From Aquiflexum sp041751335 (GTDB taxonomy: Bacteria; Bacteroidota; Bacteroidia; Cytophagales; Cyclobacteriaceae): a stretch of DNA of 43,505 nt. Shown here piece after piece: positions 14,974 through 23,051 of the stretch (within the stretch, counting starts at the first letter, position 1; each line of letters starts with the position of its first letter). The position numbers and the translations under genes are program-made. Under the pieces are notes generated by a model that saw only the letters and a program-made list of their open reading frames with translations, had not been told where the DNA came from and ran no database searches. Location: the NCBI RefSeq assembly GCF_041751335.1, contig NZ_JBGSXS010000067.1, forward strand, positions 1 to 43,505, given 5' to 3'.

Positions 14974-16683
14974 TTAACGCTTACTTTGATTAGGTTTTTT
15001 TGTGGCATTGAAGGGATAGCTTCCAAAATCTGCCATAGACATGTTTCCAGAAAATTGGTCATTATCGACTTCACCTTTAACAGTCACTTCGAGGGACATA
15101 CCACCTACTTCTACATCATATAGAAATGTAAGCGTTTTCCCGGAAATGCTGATGTTTTTCATTTCTGAGGTGGCAGTTCCACTTCCTGAGGGATTGGTGT
15201 ATGTTATTGATCCTGAGTAGAAATCCTCTTCCTTTTTGATGGTCATTAGTCCACCTGAACTGCCGCCAGCAGTGTCTGCAGTATATTCCCATTCCCCTTC
15301 AATTTTAGCTGGTCCGTTTTCACCATTATCATTCCCGTTTCCAGCTTTTTTGGTTTTGATTTCGTAATCAAAAATAAATCCATCAGCTACTACATGTTTG
15401 ATATGTGTCTCCTCAATGAACATTGGTTCTGTAAAAATGACCATATTGGCCAGTTTTCCTTTTTCTAAAGTCCCGGCAAACTTTGAAATCCCGAGGATGT
15501 TTGCTGGATTGGTGGTCAAAGCGGCCAAAGCAGCGTTTTCACTCAGGCCATTATCAACCATCAATTTCAGGCTTTTAGTGAGGTCTGAACTTTTCCCACC
15601 CATTGAAGTAAAGCCGAAAGGAATCTCTGCTTTTTCTAAAATTCCAGCTTGTTTCAAAATATTATCATATGCTTCCTGAGCTCTATTGGTCCTTGCCTTC
15701 ATTTCATCCGAAAGGTCTTCAGTTTTTGCCTTGGTGATTTTATCATCGGGTAATTTCAGGCTTAATAATACATGTGCCTTGGCAGCCTTGATTTCATTGA
15801 TGACCATGTCAGCCTCGGTGACGCCTACCAAGACTAGCCTAAAACCATTCTCCTTTTGAAGGGAAAGTGCTCTTCTTATTTCAAGGTCATTGGCAACTTC
15901 AAACATGATCGGGATGCTCTTGTCAATAACAGGATAGAAAGCCTGCAAAGTTTTGTTCATCTCAGGTCTATTCAGGCCGTTGTTGGAAGCAAAAAGTCTT
16001 TGATGTTGGCCTGAATATTCAGCATTTTTATAAAGGTCTCTGAATTTCGCCATGATACCCAATTGAGTACCTGGATAGGCACCTCTTCCTCCTCCAACAC
16101 TTCGGAATTTGGCATTGAGCGCGGTGTTCTTTGCTAAAATATTGGTGGAAGCATTTCCTCCCAAGACCACTACTGCGGCTTTTCCTGGCAACATTCCGCC
16201 ATCAGGAATGATTTGAGCAATGGTAAATCCACTTTTTCTCCAATCACTGATCTGACTGTTTTTGAAGTCGAAATTGTCAAGCACATTTCTCCAAGGGGTT
16301 ATACCCGCATTTTCGTCCGGTGGATTGGAGGGGTCAAAATTGGAGGGTCTTTCTGGATCAGCAGGCTTTGAAACACCCGAACTGCTTGCCCCATCGATAA
16401 ATCCTGGATAAATATATAGGGAGTCCCCATCAATCACCTGAGCATCATTTGGGATACGAACATTTGTTCCAACGGCCTCTATCAGACCATTTTTGATCAA
16501 AATCGTAGCGCCTGAAATTGTCTTGCCGGGTGCTGTGGTAATGGTTGCATTTTTGATAGCGTAGGTTCCGGTTACTCTTCTTTCCCCTGAGGGATCACTT
16601 TGGGAATAAAGTGGATTATAAGCAAGAAAAAAGAAGATAAACAATAAGCTACTGAATACTTTTAACTTAGGGTACATATTCAT
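14974..16683 (-). CDS. Exported amidohydrolase-family protein with C-terminal beta domain, metal motif lost
   Basis: 569 residues; signal peptide ending PLYSQS. Residues about 40-455 are amidohydrolase-like (AIKNATITTAPGKTISGAT at the start, GTLEKGKLANMVIF near the end). The expected HxH is replaced by YPGFIDGASSSGV (about 90-102) and no later His cluster is visible. Residues about 465-565 (EGEWEYTADTAGGSSGGLM to FGSYPFNATKK) form an added beta-sandwich seen in other Bacteroidota exported hydrolases. First gene of the operon; its upstream gap faces the divergent response-regulator operon. Confidence 0.85.
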   Translation of the reverse strand: MNMYPKLKVFSSLLFIFFFLAYNPLYSQSDPSGERRVTGTYAIKNATITTAPGKTISGATILIKNGLIEAVGTNVRIPNDAQVIDGDSLYIYPGFIDGASSSGVSKPADPERPSNFDPSNPPDENAGITPWRNVLDNFDFKNSQISDWRKSGFTIAQIIPDGGMLPGKAAVVVLGGNASTNILAKNTALNAKFRSVGGGRGAYPGTQLGIMAKFRDLYKNAEYSGQHQRLFASNNGLNRPEMNKTLQAFYPVIDKSIPIMFEVANDLEIRRALSLQKENGFRLVLVGVTEADMVINEIKAAKAHVLLSLKLPDDKITKAKTEDLSDEMKARTNRAQEAYDNILKQAGILEKAEIPFGFTSMGGKSSDLTKSLKLMVDNGLSENAALAALTTNPANILGISKFAGTLEKGKLANMVIFTEPMFIEETHIKHVVADGFIFDYEIKTKKAGNGNDNGENGPAKIEGEWEYTADTAGGSSGGLMTIKKEEDFYSGSITYTNPSGSGTATSEMKNISISGKTLTFLYDVEVGGMSLEVTVKGEVDNDQFSGNMSMADFGSYPFNATKKPNQSKR

Positions 16684-16867
16684 AGAAATAGTCTAAAATT
16701 GAATAATTTAATGACTTGTAAGCTAACAAAAGAAAATTTTTCAAAAAAAGTTATTTTTTTTAGAAGGCAATTAAGGTTAAGAACGGCAAAAAGATTTCTG
16801 CATAATGCATTTTAGTTCTTTTGTATTTTTTGATAAAATATTTAAAATATTTCGGGTCTGATTGGGC

Positions 16868-16899
16868 TTGTTTTTTTGCTTTTTTTACGACTATCTTTA
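16868..16899 (+). promoter_or_regulatory. Candidate promoter of the exopolysaccharide operon
   Basis: TTG at 16868 and TATCTTTA at 16892-16899, 21 bases apart, one base from TAnnTTTG. It sits 30 bases before the response-regulator ATG. The 245-base gap 16684-16928 must also hold the divergent amidohydrolase promoter, which I did not locate. Confidence 0.4.
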
Positions 16900-16928
16900 A
16901 ACCATAAAGTCACCCAAAATTCTTTAAA

Positions 16929-17291
16929 ATGAAAAATGTTTTGATTATCGAAGACGATAAACTGATATCGAGTTTGGTACAGTTTAAGTTAAGAAAGGAA
17001 GGATACAATGTTACCATTACAGAAGATGGGATTGCTGGTATGGATGCAATCGATCTTTTGGAAACCGACCTCATTATTACTGATGTCATGATTCCTTTCA
17101 AAAACGGGATTGAAATCATCCACCATGCAAAAAGGGTAAGCCCTAAAGTCCCGATCATTGTCCTTAGTTCGTTGGGAGAAGAGGAAGCTACTGTAATGGA
17201 GGCATTCAATCTTGGTGTATCTGATTTTGTACCAAAACCATTCAATCCGAATGAACTTGCCATGCGGGTTAGAAGATTAATTAACAATTGA
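16929..17291 (+). CDS. Single-domain response regulator (receiver only)
   Basis: 120 residues, a complete CheY-like receiver with no output domain. Acidic pocket IIEDD (about 6-10), phosphoacceptor Asp in IITDVMIP (about residue 55), VLSSLG with the conserved Ser and the lysine in VPKPF (about 104). The gene ends 3 bases before the membrane HEAT-like gene and is first in a five-gene operon with a GT2 synthase, so it likely relays a kinase signal to polysaccharide production by protein-protein contact. No histidine kinase is encoded nearby. Confidence 0.93.
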   Translation: MKNVLIIEDDKLISSLVQFKLRKEGYNVTITEDGIAGMDAIDLLETDLIITDVMIPFKNGIEIIHHAKRVSPKVPIIVLSSLGEEEATVMEAFNLGVSDFVPKPFNPNELAMRVRRLINN

Positions 17292-17294
17292 TAG

Positions 17295-18902
17295 ATGGTA
17301 AATGAAGCTGGACCGAGAAGCATTAAAAAACTTATATTCACCCTTGTTTTTTTAAATCTTTTCTTGCCCGGTAACCTTGTTGCACAGGACAGCAGTATCA
17401 CTGTTTCTCATTTGCAATCTGTTTTGGAAAATGTAGAAGAAATTCCAGGTTTGGAGTTTATCATATATTTCAGGACACTCAATGATACTACTGATCTAAC
17501 TCTTCTGAATTTAAGTCAGCACGCTGACTCTGTTAATTTTTGGTTTTCTGATACCATTCTTCTTTACAATGAAGCTAAAGAATTGAATGCTGATTTGTCC
17601 CTTTCGAATGAAGGCGTAGGGTCGATCAATTATTTATTATATAAAAGAGAAGTTAGTGAATCCGGTGTCGCTGAATATTTAGGTAATATGATCAGGAATG
17701 AACTCTTTGATCCAACGGGCATTGTCAACAATTCATTTGGTAATGAAGGTGAACTGGTGTTAATGGGGACAAATACCCCTTTCCGGCCATTTTATAAGTT
17801 AAAGATTAAGATATTAAGCGATGTCAAAATGCTATTGCTCTTGGCATGTTTGAGTATGTTTCTGATTGCATCTCTAATACTGGTGTTTGTGATGTTTATC
17901 ATCAAATCAAAGAAAAGGCGAAAAGAAGTCCTGACCCTTAGGTTTAAAAACTTATGCTATGGCCCAATTTCAGATATTCTTTTTGATGATGATCCTGAGA
18001 GGCTGAATCAGTTGAAAAGGGAAGATTTGGTTGCTATGTTTCCGAAAGGACACCTTAATATTGACCTCTTCAAAGATGTGATGATTCAGGAGATTATCAG
18101 CCTAAACAAAAATATGAAAGGCAATTTCAAAGCCCGTTTGAAGCTGATCTACAGAAAGTTGGAACTTGATAAGCATTCCATCAAAAAACTTTCTTTGAAG
18201 AGATGGGACGCTATAACAGCAGGTATTGTTGAAATTAACGAAATGGATGTCATTGAAGCAGTACCAATGGTAGAGAAATTCACATCCCATGATAATTTTT
18301 ATATCAGGTCCAATGCTGTTGCGACCATGTTGAACATTTCAAATGATATGTCTCTAAAGGTTTTGGCAGATCAACGCTATCCTTTGTCCAAATGGCAACA
18401 AATGAAATATTACAGGATCATCAAATACATCAATAATAAAGGAATTGTTAAATTCCATTTACTTTTTGAATCAAAAAATGAATCTGTAAGGGTTTTTGGT
18501 ATCAAGCTGGTCAGATACCTGGGTTTGGTTGACAGACTTTCAGAACTCCAAAAAATGTATCTGACAGCGTCAATTAATGAGAAAATCGAGATATTGAAAT
18601 GCTATGATAAATTTAACCATATAGATGGTCTGGAAGATGTCCATAGAGACCTTAGTACAACTGATAAGACACTTTTTTTGAATGTTGTTAAGGTATTGAA
18701 AAATTTAGGTTCTGAGGTTTCCCAGATTGTTTTGATGGAATGGTTCCGGAAAACGAAGGATTTTGAATGCAGATTGAAAATATTGGAAGCAGTAAATTCA
18801 CTTAATCCTGATTTGGTCACCTTACGGGATTTTCCAAAAGAGGATAAAGAAGTAAATCAGATGATAGCCCATCTTAAAGATCCCATTCTCAATCATGTAT
18901 AG
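17295..18902 (+). CDS. Membrane protein with cytosolic HEAT-like helical region
   Basis: 535 residues. N-terminal signal/anchor (KKLIFTLVFLNLFLPGNLVA), a periplasmic part of about 145 residues, one TM helix near 178-204 (LLLLACLSMFLIASLILVFV) followed by KSKKRRKE, then about 330 cytosolic residues of paired helices (VEKFTSHDNFYIRSNAVATM; ESVRVFGIKLVRYLGLVDR) typical of HEAT-type repeats. The topology fits a scaffold linking the response regulator to the glycosyltransferase, whose start overlaps this gene by 8 bases. No enzyme motif. This architecture is recurrent beside GT2/YaiO genes in related genomes as far as I recall; not verified. Confidence 0.7.
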   Translation: MVNEAGPRSIKKLIFTLVFLNLFLPGNLVAQDSSITVSHLQSVLENVEEIPGLEFIIYFRTLNDTTDLTLLNLSQHADSVNFWFSDTILLYNEAKELNADLSLSNEGVGSINYLLYKREVSESGVAEYLGNMIRNELFDPTGIVNNSFGNEGELVLMGTNTPFRPFYKLKIKILSDVKMLLLLACLSMFLIASLILVFVMFIIKSKKRRKEVLTLRFKNLCYGPISDILFDDDPERLNQLKREDLVAMFPKGHLNIDLFKDVMIQEIISLNKNMKGNFKARLKLIYRKLELDKHSIKKLSLKRWDAITAGIVEINEMDVIEAVPMVEKFTSHDNFYIRSNAVATMLNISNDMSLKVLADQRYPLSKWQQMKYYRIIKYINNKGIVKFHLLFESKNESVRVFGIKLVRYLGLVDRLSELQKMYLTASINEKIEILKCYDKFNHIDGLEDVHRDLSTTDKTLFLNVVKVLKNLGSEVSQIVLMEWFRKTKDFECRLKILEAVNSLNPDLVTLRDFPKEDKEVNQMIAHLKDPILNHV

Positions 18903-20352
18903 TATTTTATTCAATATCTTGATTGAAATAATGGGTATACTTTTTTTGGTATATAGTTTTTCCATTATCACCATATATCTGGTGATCGCAGCTTTGTCTG
19001 GCTTGGAGATGAGGGACCATTTACGGAAAAATAAATTTGCCGATTATTTGGATGTCATCACCAGCCCAATCTCTCCAGGGATATCCATCATTGCCCCAGC
19101 CTACAATGAGGGTAAAAATATCGTTCAAAATGCCAAAAGTCTGCTGACACTTCACTACAGTAGATATGAAGTGATTCTTGTAAATGATGGTTCTAAAGAT
19201 GATACATTAGAAAGAATGATCGAAAGTTTTGAATTGGTAAGAACGGAATATGCTTATAATTATCAAATTGATTGCAAAAAGGTTAGAGGCGTATACAAAT
19301 CCACCAACAGATCATTTTCAAAACTTACTTTTGTCGATAAAGAAAATGGCGGAAAAGCTGATGCACTCAATGCAGGGATCAATGTTGCCCAAAATGAAAT
19401 TCTGTCCTGTATTGATGTAGATTGTATACTTTCCAGTGATTCTTTGACCAAAATGGTCCGTCCTTTTATGGAGGAGACCAACAGGAAAGTCATTGCCGTC
19501 GGAGGAGTCATTGGTGTGGCTAACAACTGTGATGTGAAAGACGGGACAGTAACAAAATACAGGGTGCCTGACACCTTACTGGGAAGGTTTCAGGTAATCG
19601 AATATTTCAGGGCATTTCTAATGGGCAGGATGGCATGGACAAGGATCAATGGTCTCATGTTGATATCAGGTGCTTTTGGTTTTTTCAATAGGGAATTGGT
19701 GTTGAAGGTCGGTGGGTATTTCCCAAAAACAGTAGGGGAAGATATGGAATTGGTGGTCAGGATGAGGAGATATATGTATGAAGTAGGTATTGCCCATAAA
19801 GTCGGCTTTGTTCCTGACCCATTGTGCTGGACGGAGGTGCCTGAAACCAAGGGGGTGCTATCCAGACAAAGAAACCGGTGGATGCGGGGAACCATAGAGA
19901 CCTTGCAGCTTCATCAAAAAGTAAGCTTGAATCCCAAATATGGTGTCTTGGGTATGGTATCTTATCCCTTTTGGTCCATTTTTGAAAAGTCAGCACCGAT
20001 AATTGAGTTTATTGGGATTATCTATACCATGGTGATGATTTTCACTGGCGATATCAGTGCTTTGTATTTCTTAGCGCTTTTTATACTTATATATTGTTTT
20101 TCTATTTTGATTTCCTCCTTTAGTATTTTGTATGAAGAGGTTGCTTACAATAATTATAAAGATAAAACGGATTTGAAAAAACTTATCAAAACCATTATTC
20201 TGGAGCCATTTCTGATTCATCCACAATTGGTGTGGTGGGGACTGAAAGGGCATTGGCACTTCATCAAAGGAAAAGGAGGCTGGGGCGAAATGATCCGGAC
20301 AGGTTTTAAAAAGGCCACTGATAAACAAAAAGTAAGTGCTGTGACACCCTAA
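18895..20352 (+). CDS. Processive GT2 glycosyltransferase (exopolysaccharide synthase-like)
   Basis: 485 residues. N-terminal TM helix (about 5-33), catalytic GT-A domain with APAYNEGKNI, VNDGSKDDT, ENGGKADALN, the DxD motif in CIDVDC (about 174-176), GEDMELVVRMRR as the general-base region and RQRNRWMRG (about 322-330), the Q/RxxRW signature of processive synthases. C-terminal TM helices lie at about 365-415. This is the BcsA/PgaC/HasA-like layout, so it should polymerise a beta-linked polysaccharide and move it across the inner membrane. There is no PilZ domain, so c-di-GMP control is not evident; the operon's response regulator may replace it. Confidence 0.92.
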   Translation: MYSILFNILIEIMGILFLVYSFSIITIYLVIAALSGLEMRDHLRKNKFADYLDVITSPISPGISIIAPAYNEGKNIVQNAKSLLTLHYSRYEVILVNDGSKDDTLERMIESFELVRTEYAYNYQIDCKKVRGVYKSTNRSFSKLTFVDKENGGKADALNAGINVAQNEILSCIDVDCILSSDSLTKMVRPFMEETNRKVIAVGGVIGVANNCDVKDGTVTKYRVPDTLLGRFQVIEYFRAFLMGRMAWTRINGLMLISGAFGFFNRELVLKVGGYFPKTVGEDMELVVRMRRYMYEVGIAHKVGFVPDPLCWTEVPETKGVLSRQRNRWMRGTIETLQLHQKVSLNPKYGVLGMVSYPFWSIFEKSAPIIEFIGIIYTMVMIFTGDISALYFLALFILIYCFSILISSFSILYEEVAYNNYKDKTDLKKLIKTIILEPFLIHPQLVWWGLKGHWHFIKGKGGWGEMIRTGFKKATDKQKVSAVTP

Positions 20353-20364
20353 AGAAATACATAG

Positions 20365-21609
20365 ATGAATCGATATATAATTTTATATTCTTTATTGTTG
20401 GTGTCTATGCTGATGTTTTCGCTATCACAAGCAAAAGCCCAGGAAACCTTTGACCCAGATGAATTATATTTTGAAGCAAGGACTTTGATATTGGACGGTA
20501 AAAGAGAGGAGGGAAGAGAAATCCTTAGAAAAGTGCTTTCCAAATACCCGACTTATGCTGATGTTTTGGTTTTGATGGGAAGGTCTTATAGTTGGGATGG
20601 GCAGTATGATTCAGCAGGAATCTATTATGAAAGCGCCCTTGTTGCGAGCCCTGAATATGAGGATGTATATATTGCCTACATAGATAATTTATTTTGGAGT
20701 AGCAATTATGAAAGGGCTTCAGAGGTACTTAAGATCGGTATCGAAAAAATCGGACCATCATCAATGGCTTTAAAATACAGAAAATCAAGATGGTATTATT
20801 ACCGGGAGTCCTATAAAGAAGCACTTAATCTTGCCAATGAAGTTTTTGCAAAAGCTCCAAAAACTGAGGGGATTTTGGGATATTTACAGACCTTAAGAAG
20901 GCTCACTCGGGTCAACGCTGTTGGAGCTACATACGACTATGATTCCTTTGCGGGGGCTATTAGTCCATGGAATACTTATTCTGTTTATGGCAGGACAAGG
21001 ACTGATATTACAGGTTCCTTGATTGCAAGAGTTACCCATTCCCAGAGGTTTGATGATAGCGGAACACAGTTTGAGTTGGATGCTTATCCTTCTTTGGGAA
21101 AAAATTCCTACGGCTACCTGAATGTCGGCTTTTCAGAAGCTTTCTTTTTTCCCAAGTTCAGATTTGGTACAAGTGTATTTTGGAATTTGCCAAAAGCCTA
21201 TGAAATAGAAGCGGGGTATAGGTACCTTCAATTTTCGGAAGCGACGACACATATCATCACTTCCTCTTTTGGAAAATACATCAGCAATTGGTGGCTCAAC
21301 CTGAGGCTGAACTTTATTCCCGGATCTGAAGGTTCATCAACCAGTGGTAATTTACAGGTGAGATACTACTTCAGCGGACCCGAGGATTTTTTCAGTTTAC
21401 AGGCCTCTACGGGAGTTTCACCGGATGAGGAGAACAGAGACTTCCAATCCCAATTATTGAACTCTTACAGGGTGCGGGCAGGTTACCAACACTTATGGAC
21501 TCCAAGATGGATGGGATTTGGTTTTGTGGGGTATTCCAGAGATGAAATTTCCAAAACCAATTTCAGAAACAACCTCAATATTTCAGTTGGTACTGAATTT
21601 AGATTCTGA
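20365..21609 (+). CDS. YaiO-family TPR/outer-membrane beta-barrel protein
   Basis: 414 residues. Signal peptide MLMFSLSQAKAQ; residues about 30-185 are TPR helices (ILDGKREEGREILRKVLSKY; ALVLASPEYEDVYIAY-like units). From about 190 to the end there is a barrel of aromatic-bounded strands finishing NISVGTEFRF, a C-terminal Phe as in porin-type barrels. This is the TPR-plus-barrel organisation of polysaccharide export proteins such as PgaA and YaiO. It starts 12 bases after the GT2 gene, supporting a role as the outer-membrane exit for that polymer. Confidence 0.88.
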   Translation: MNRYIILYSLLLVSMLMFSLSQAKAQETFDPDELYFEARTLILDGKREEGREILRKVLSKYPTYADVLVLMGRSYSWDGQYDSAGIYYESALVASPEYEDVYIAYIDNLFWSSNYERASEVLKIGIEKIGPSSMALKYRKSRWYYYRESYKEALNLANEVFAKAPKTEGILGYLQTLRRLTRVNAVGATYDYDSFAGAISPWNTYSVYGRTRTDITGSLIARVTHSQRFDDSGTQFELDAYPSLGKNSYGYLNVGFSEAFFFPKFRFGTSVFWNLPKAYEIEAGYRYLQFSEATTHIITSSFGKYISNWWLNLRLNFIPGSEGSSTSGNLQVRYYFSGPEDFFSLQASTGVSPDEENRDFQSQLLNSYRVRAGYQHLWTPRWMGFGFVGYSRDEISKTNFRNNLNISVGTEFRF

Positions 21610-22820
21610 TGAAAAAATTCTGGGCAAAATATTTTCCTGCAGAATTGAGGCTTTTGTCCTTTTGGTTTTTTCTGGCCCTATTGTTTTTTGTAGCAACGCC
21701 CATGTTGAGTTTGGGGATTTGGTATATCACTCCATCTAGTCCATTTGGAGTAATAGTAATCAATAAAACCGTTCCCAATCAGGAATATCAGGAGCACCAA
21801 TCCATTCATTGGCTGCTCAATCACTTTAAGTATACCAAACAAGATGGTGGGTTTTATGAGAAGTCAAAAGACTATTTTGGCTTCTTTCCTGGTGGAAGCC
21901 TCGAGGAATCAAGCATAAGCGATTTTTCTTCAATATCAACCGAGGTTATGGACAAACTGTTGGAGGAAAACTCATTAATATATTTTGCAGATACTTATGG
22001 TGTTTATGAAAACGACTTCAATGGACCTGTAATGGAAGGACCTTCCAAGAGGTTGTATGGAGGTATGGATCAATCTGATATCACACTTTTAAAGACAGCC
22101 TTTGAACAAGAAGTCGACATCGTTGCCGAATTCAATACCATCGCAAGTCCGACTGGTAAGGCAGTAAGGTTGGAATTTGAAAACCTTGCTGAAATCAAAT
22201 GGACAGGGTGGATTACTAGGTATTTCGATGAGCTGGATACTTTATTGAATAATGATCTTCCAAGGTGGCTGATCAATGGATATGTCACCCAACATGATGG
22301 AATTTGGGGACTGACCGGTCCAGGAATGGTTTTTGTCCATGAAAATGGCTCATTGGAGATATTGCTTTTTGGTGAGGATTTTATGAGTAATGTTCCAAGT
22401 ATTGTTTCAACTGCAAAAAACCAAAAAAAGTACGGGATACCTGAAATAGTAAAATACCCATATTGGATTGACGTGAATTTGGTGAGTAGGGATTATGAAG
22501 TGATTTCTTATTATGACTTACTTCCAACGGAGGAAGGCATGGATAAACTTAGGGGAATGGGTGTTCCTAGGTATTTTCCTGCAGCAGTCGTAAAAGAAAA
22601 TGGAAAAGGTAAGTTTTACTATTTTTGCGGAGATTTTGCAGACAATCCCGTGAGTGGAAGTTCTTATAAGTTTTTTGGGATTTCCAAGTTATGGAGAATG
22701 TTTTTGCAGGCAGAGGATTATTCCCAGAGAGACAGTTTTTTCTGGAATTATTATTATCCCTTGATGAAAAATATCATTAAGGATTCCGATGCCCGGCGAA
22801 GCAACAATGACAAAAATTAA
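21609..22820 (+). CDS. Membrane-anchored protein of unknown function, last gene of the exopolysaccharide operon
   Basis: 403 residues. The ATG shares one base with the yaiO-type stop (ATGA overlap), implying coupled translation. One TM anchor at about 14-38 (RLLSFWFFLALLFFVATPML) with the rest outside. Early segment VIVINKTVPNQEYQEHQSIHW and LIYFADTYGVYE look like alternating strands and helices of an alpha/beta domain; GIWGLTGPGMVFVHENG is notable. No catalytic motif or family recognised. Context suggests a factor that modifies or assembles the polymer in the periplasm. Confidence 0.6.
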   Translation: MKKFWAKYFPAELRLLSFWFFLALLFFVATPMLSLGIWYITPSSPFGVIVINKTVPNQEYQEHQSIHWLLNHFKYTKQDGGFYEKSKDYFGFFPGGSLEESSISDFSSISTEVMDKLLEENSLIYFADTYGVYENDFNGPVMEGPSKRLYGGMDQSDITLLKTAFEQEVDIVAEFNTIASPTGKAVRLEFENLAEIKWTGWITRYFDELDTLLNNDLPRWLINGYVTQHDGIWGLTGPGMVFVHENGSLEILLFGEDFMSNVPSIVSTAKNQKKYGIPEIVKYPYWIDVNLVSRDYEVISYYDLLPTEEGMDKLRGMGVPRYFPAAVVKENGKGKFYYFCGDFADNPVSGSSYKFFGISKLWRMFLQAEDYSQRDSFFWNYYYPLMKNIIKDSDARRSNNDKN

Positions 22821-22825
22821 GGACA

Positions 22826-22945
22826 CGTCACGCTGGACCCGGATAGCGGTCGGGAGAAGAGTCTCATGAGGAACAGGAAATGATAAACATGAACATAAAT
22901 AGAACTTTTTGAGATTCCTCTTACCTCGGAATGACAGGTAATATG
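22826..22945. repeat. REP-like mosaic repeat, copy 1
   Basis: It starts with cgtcacgctggac, contains gaggaacagg and ends with gattcctcttacctcggaatgac. This order (cgtca-gctga near the start, attcct..cggaatgac at the end) is the layout of Bacteroidota intergenic repeats seen repeatedly between genes. A related, more diverged segment is at 27775-27924. Non-coding. Confidence 0.5.
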
Positions 22946-23009
22946 ATGTCATAACCAATTCAGAGCGTTTAAAAATGTAGGGCACTAGCAATGAATAAAG
23001 TGGCACGAT

Positions 23010-23040
23010 CTTCTGTCTCCCGTCTTCCGTCTTCTGTCTT
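23010..23040. repeat. Heptad tandem array, CTTCTGT-type
   Basis: Four in-phase 7-mers from 23010 with first and fourth identical (CTTCTGT) and the others one or two bases away (CTCCCGT, CTTCCGT), ending 12 bases before the stop of the sulfatase gene. Confidence 0.85.
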
Positions 23041-23051
23041 ATCACCAAAAC

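Noticed and set aside
16910..17401. 163-codon minus-strand ORF
   Set aside because: Complete shadow of the response-regulator gene, which shows all receiver motifs on the plus strand.
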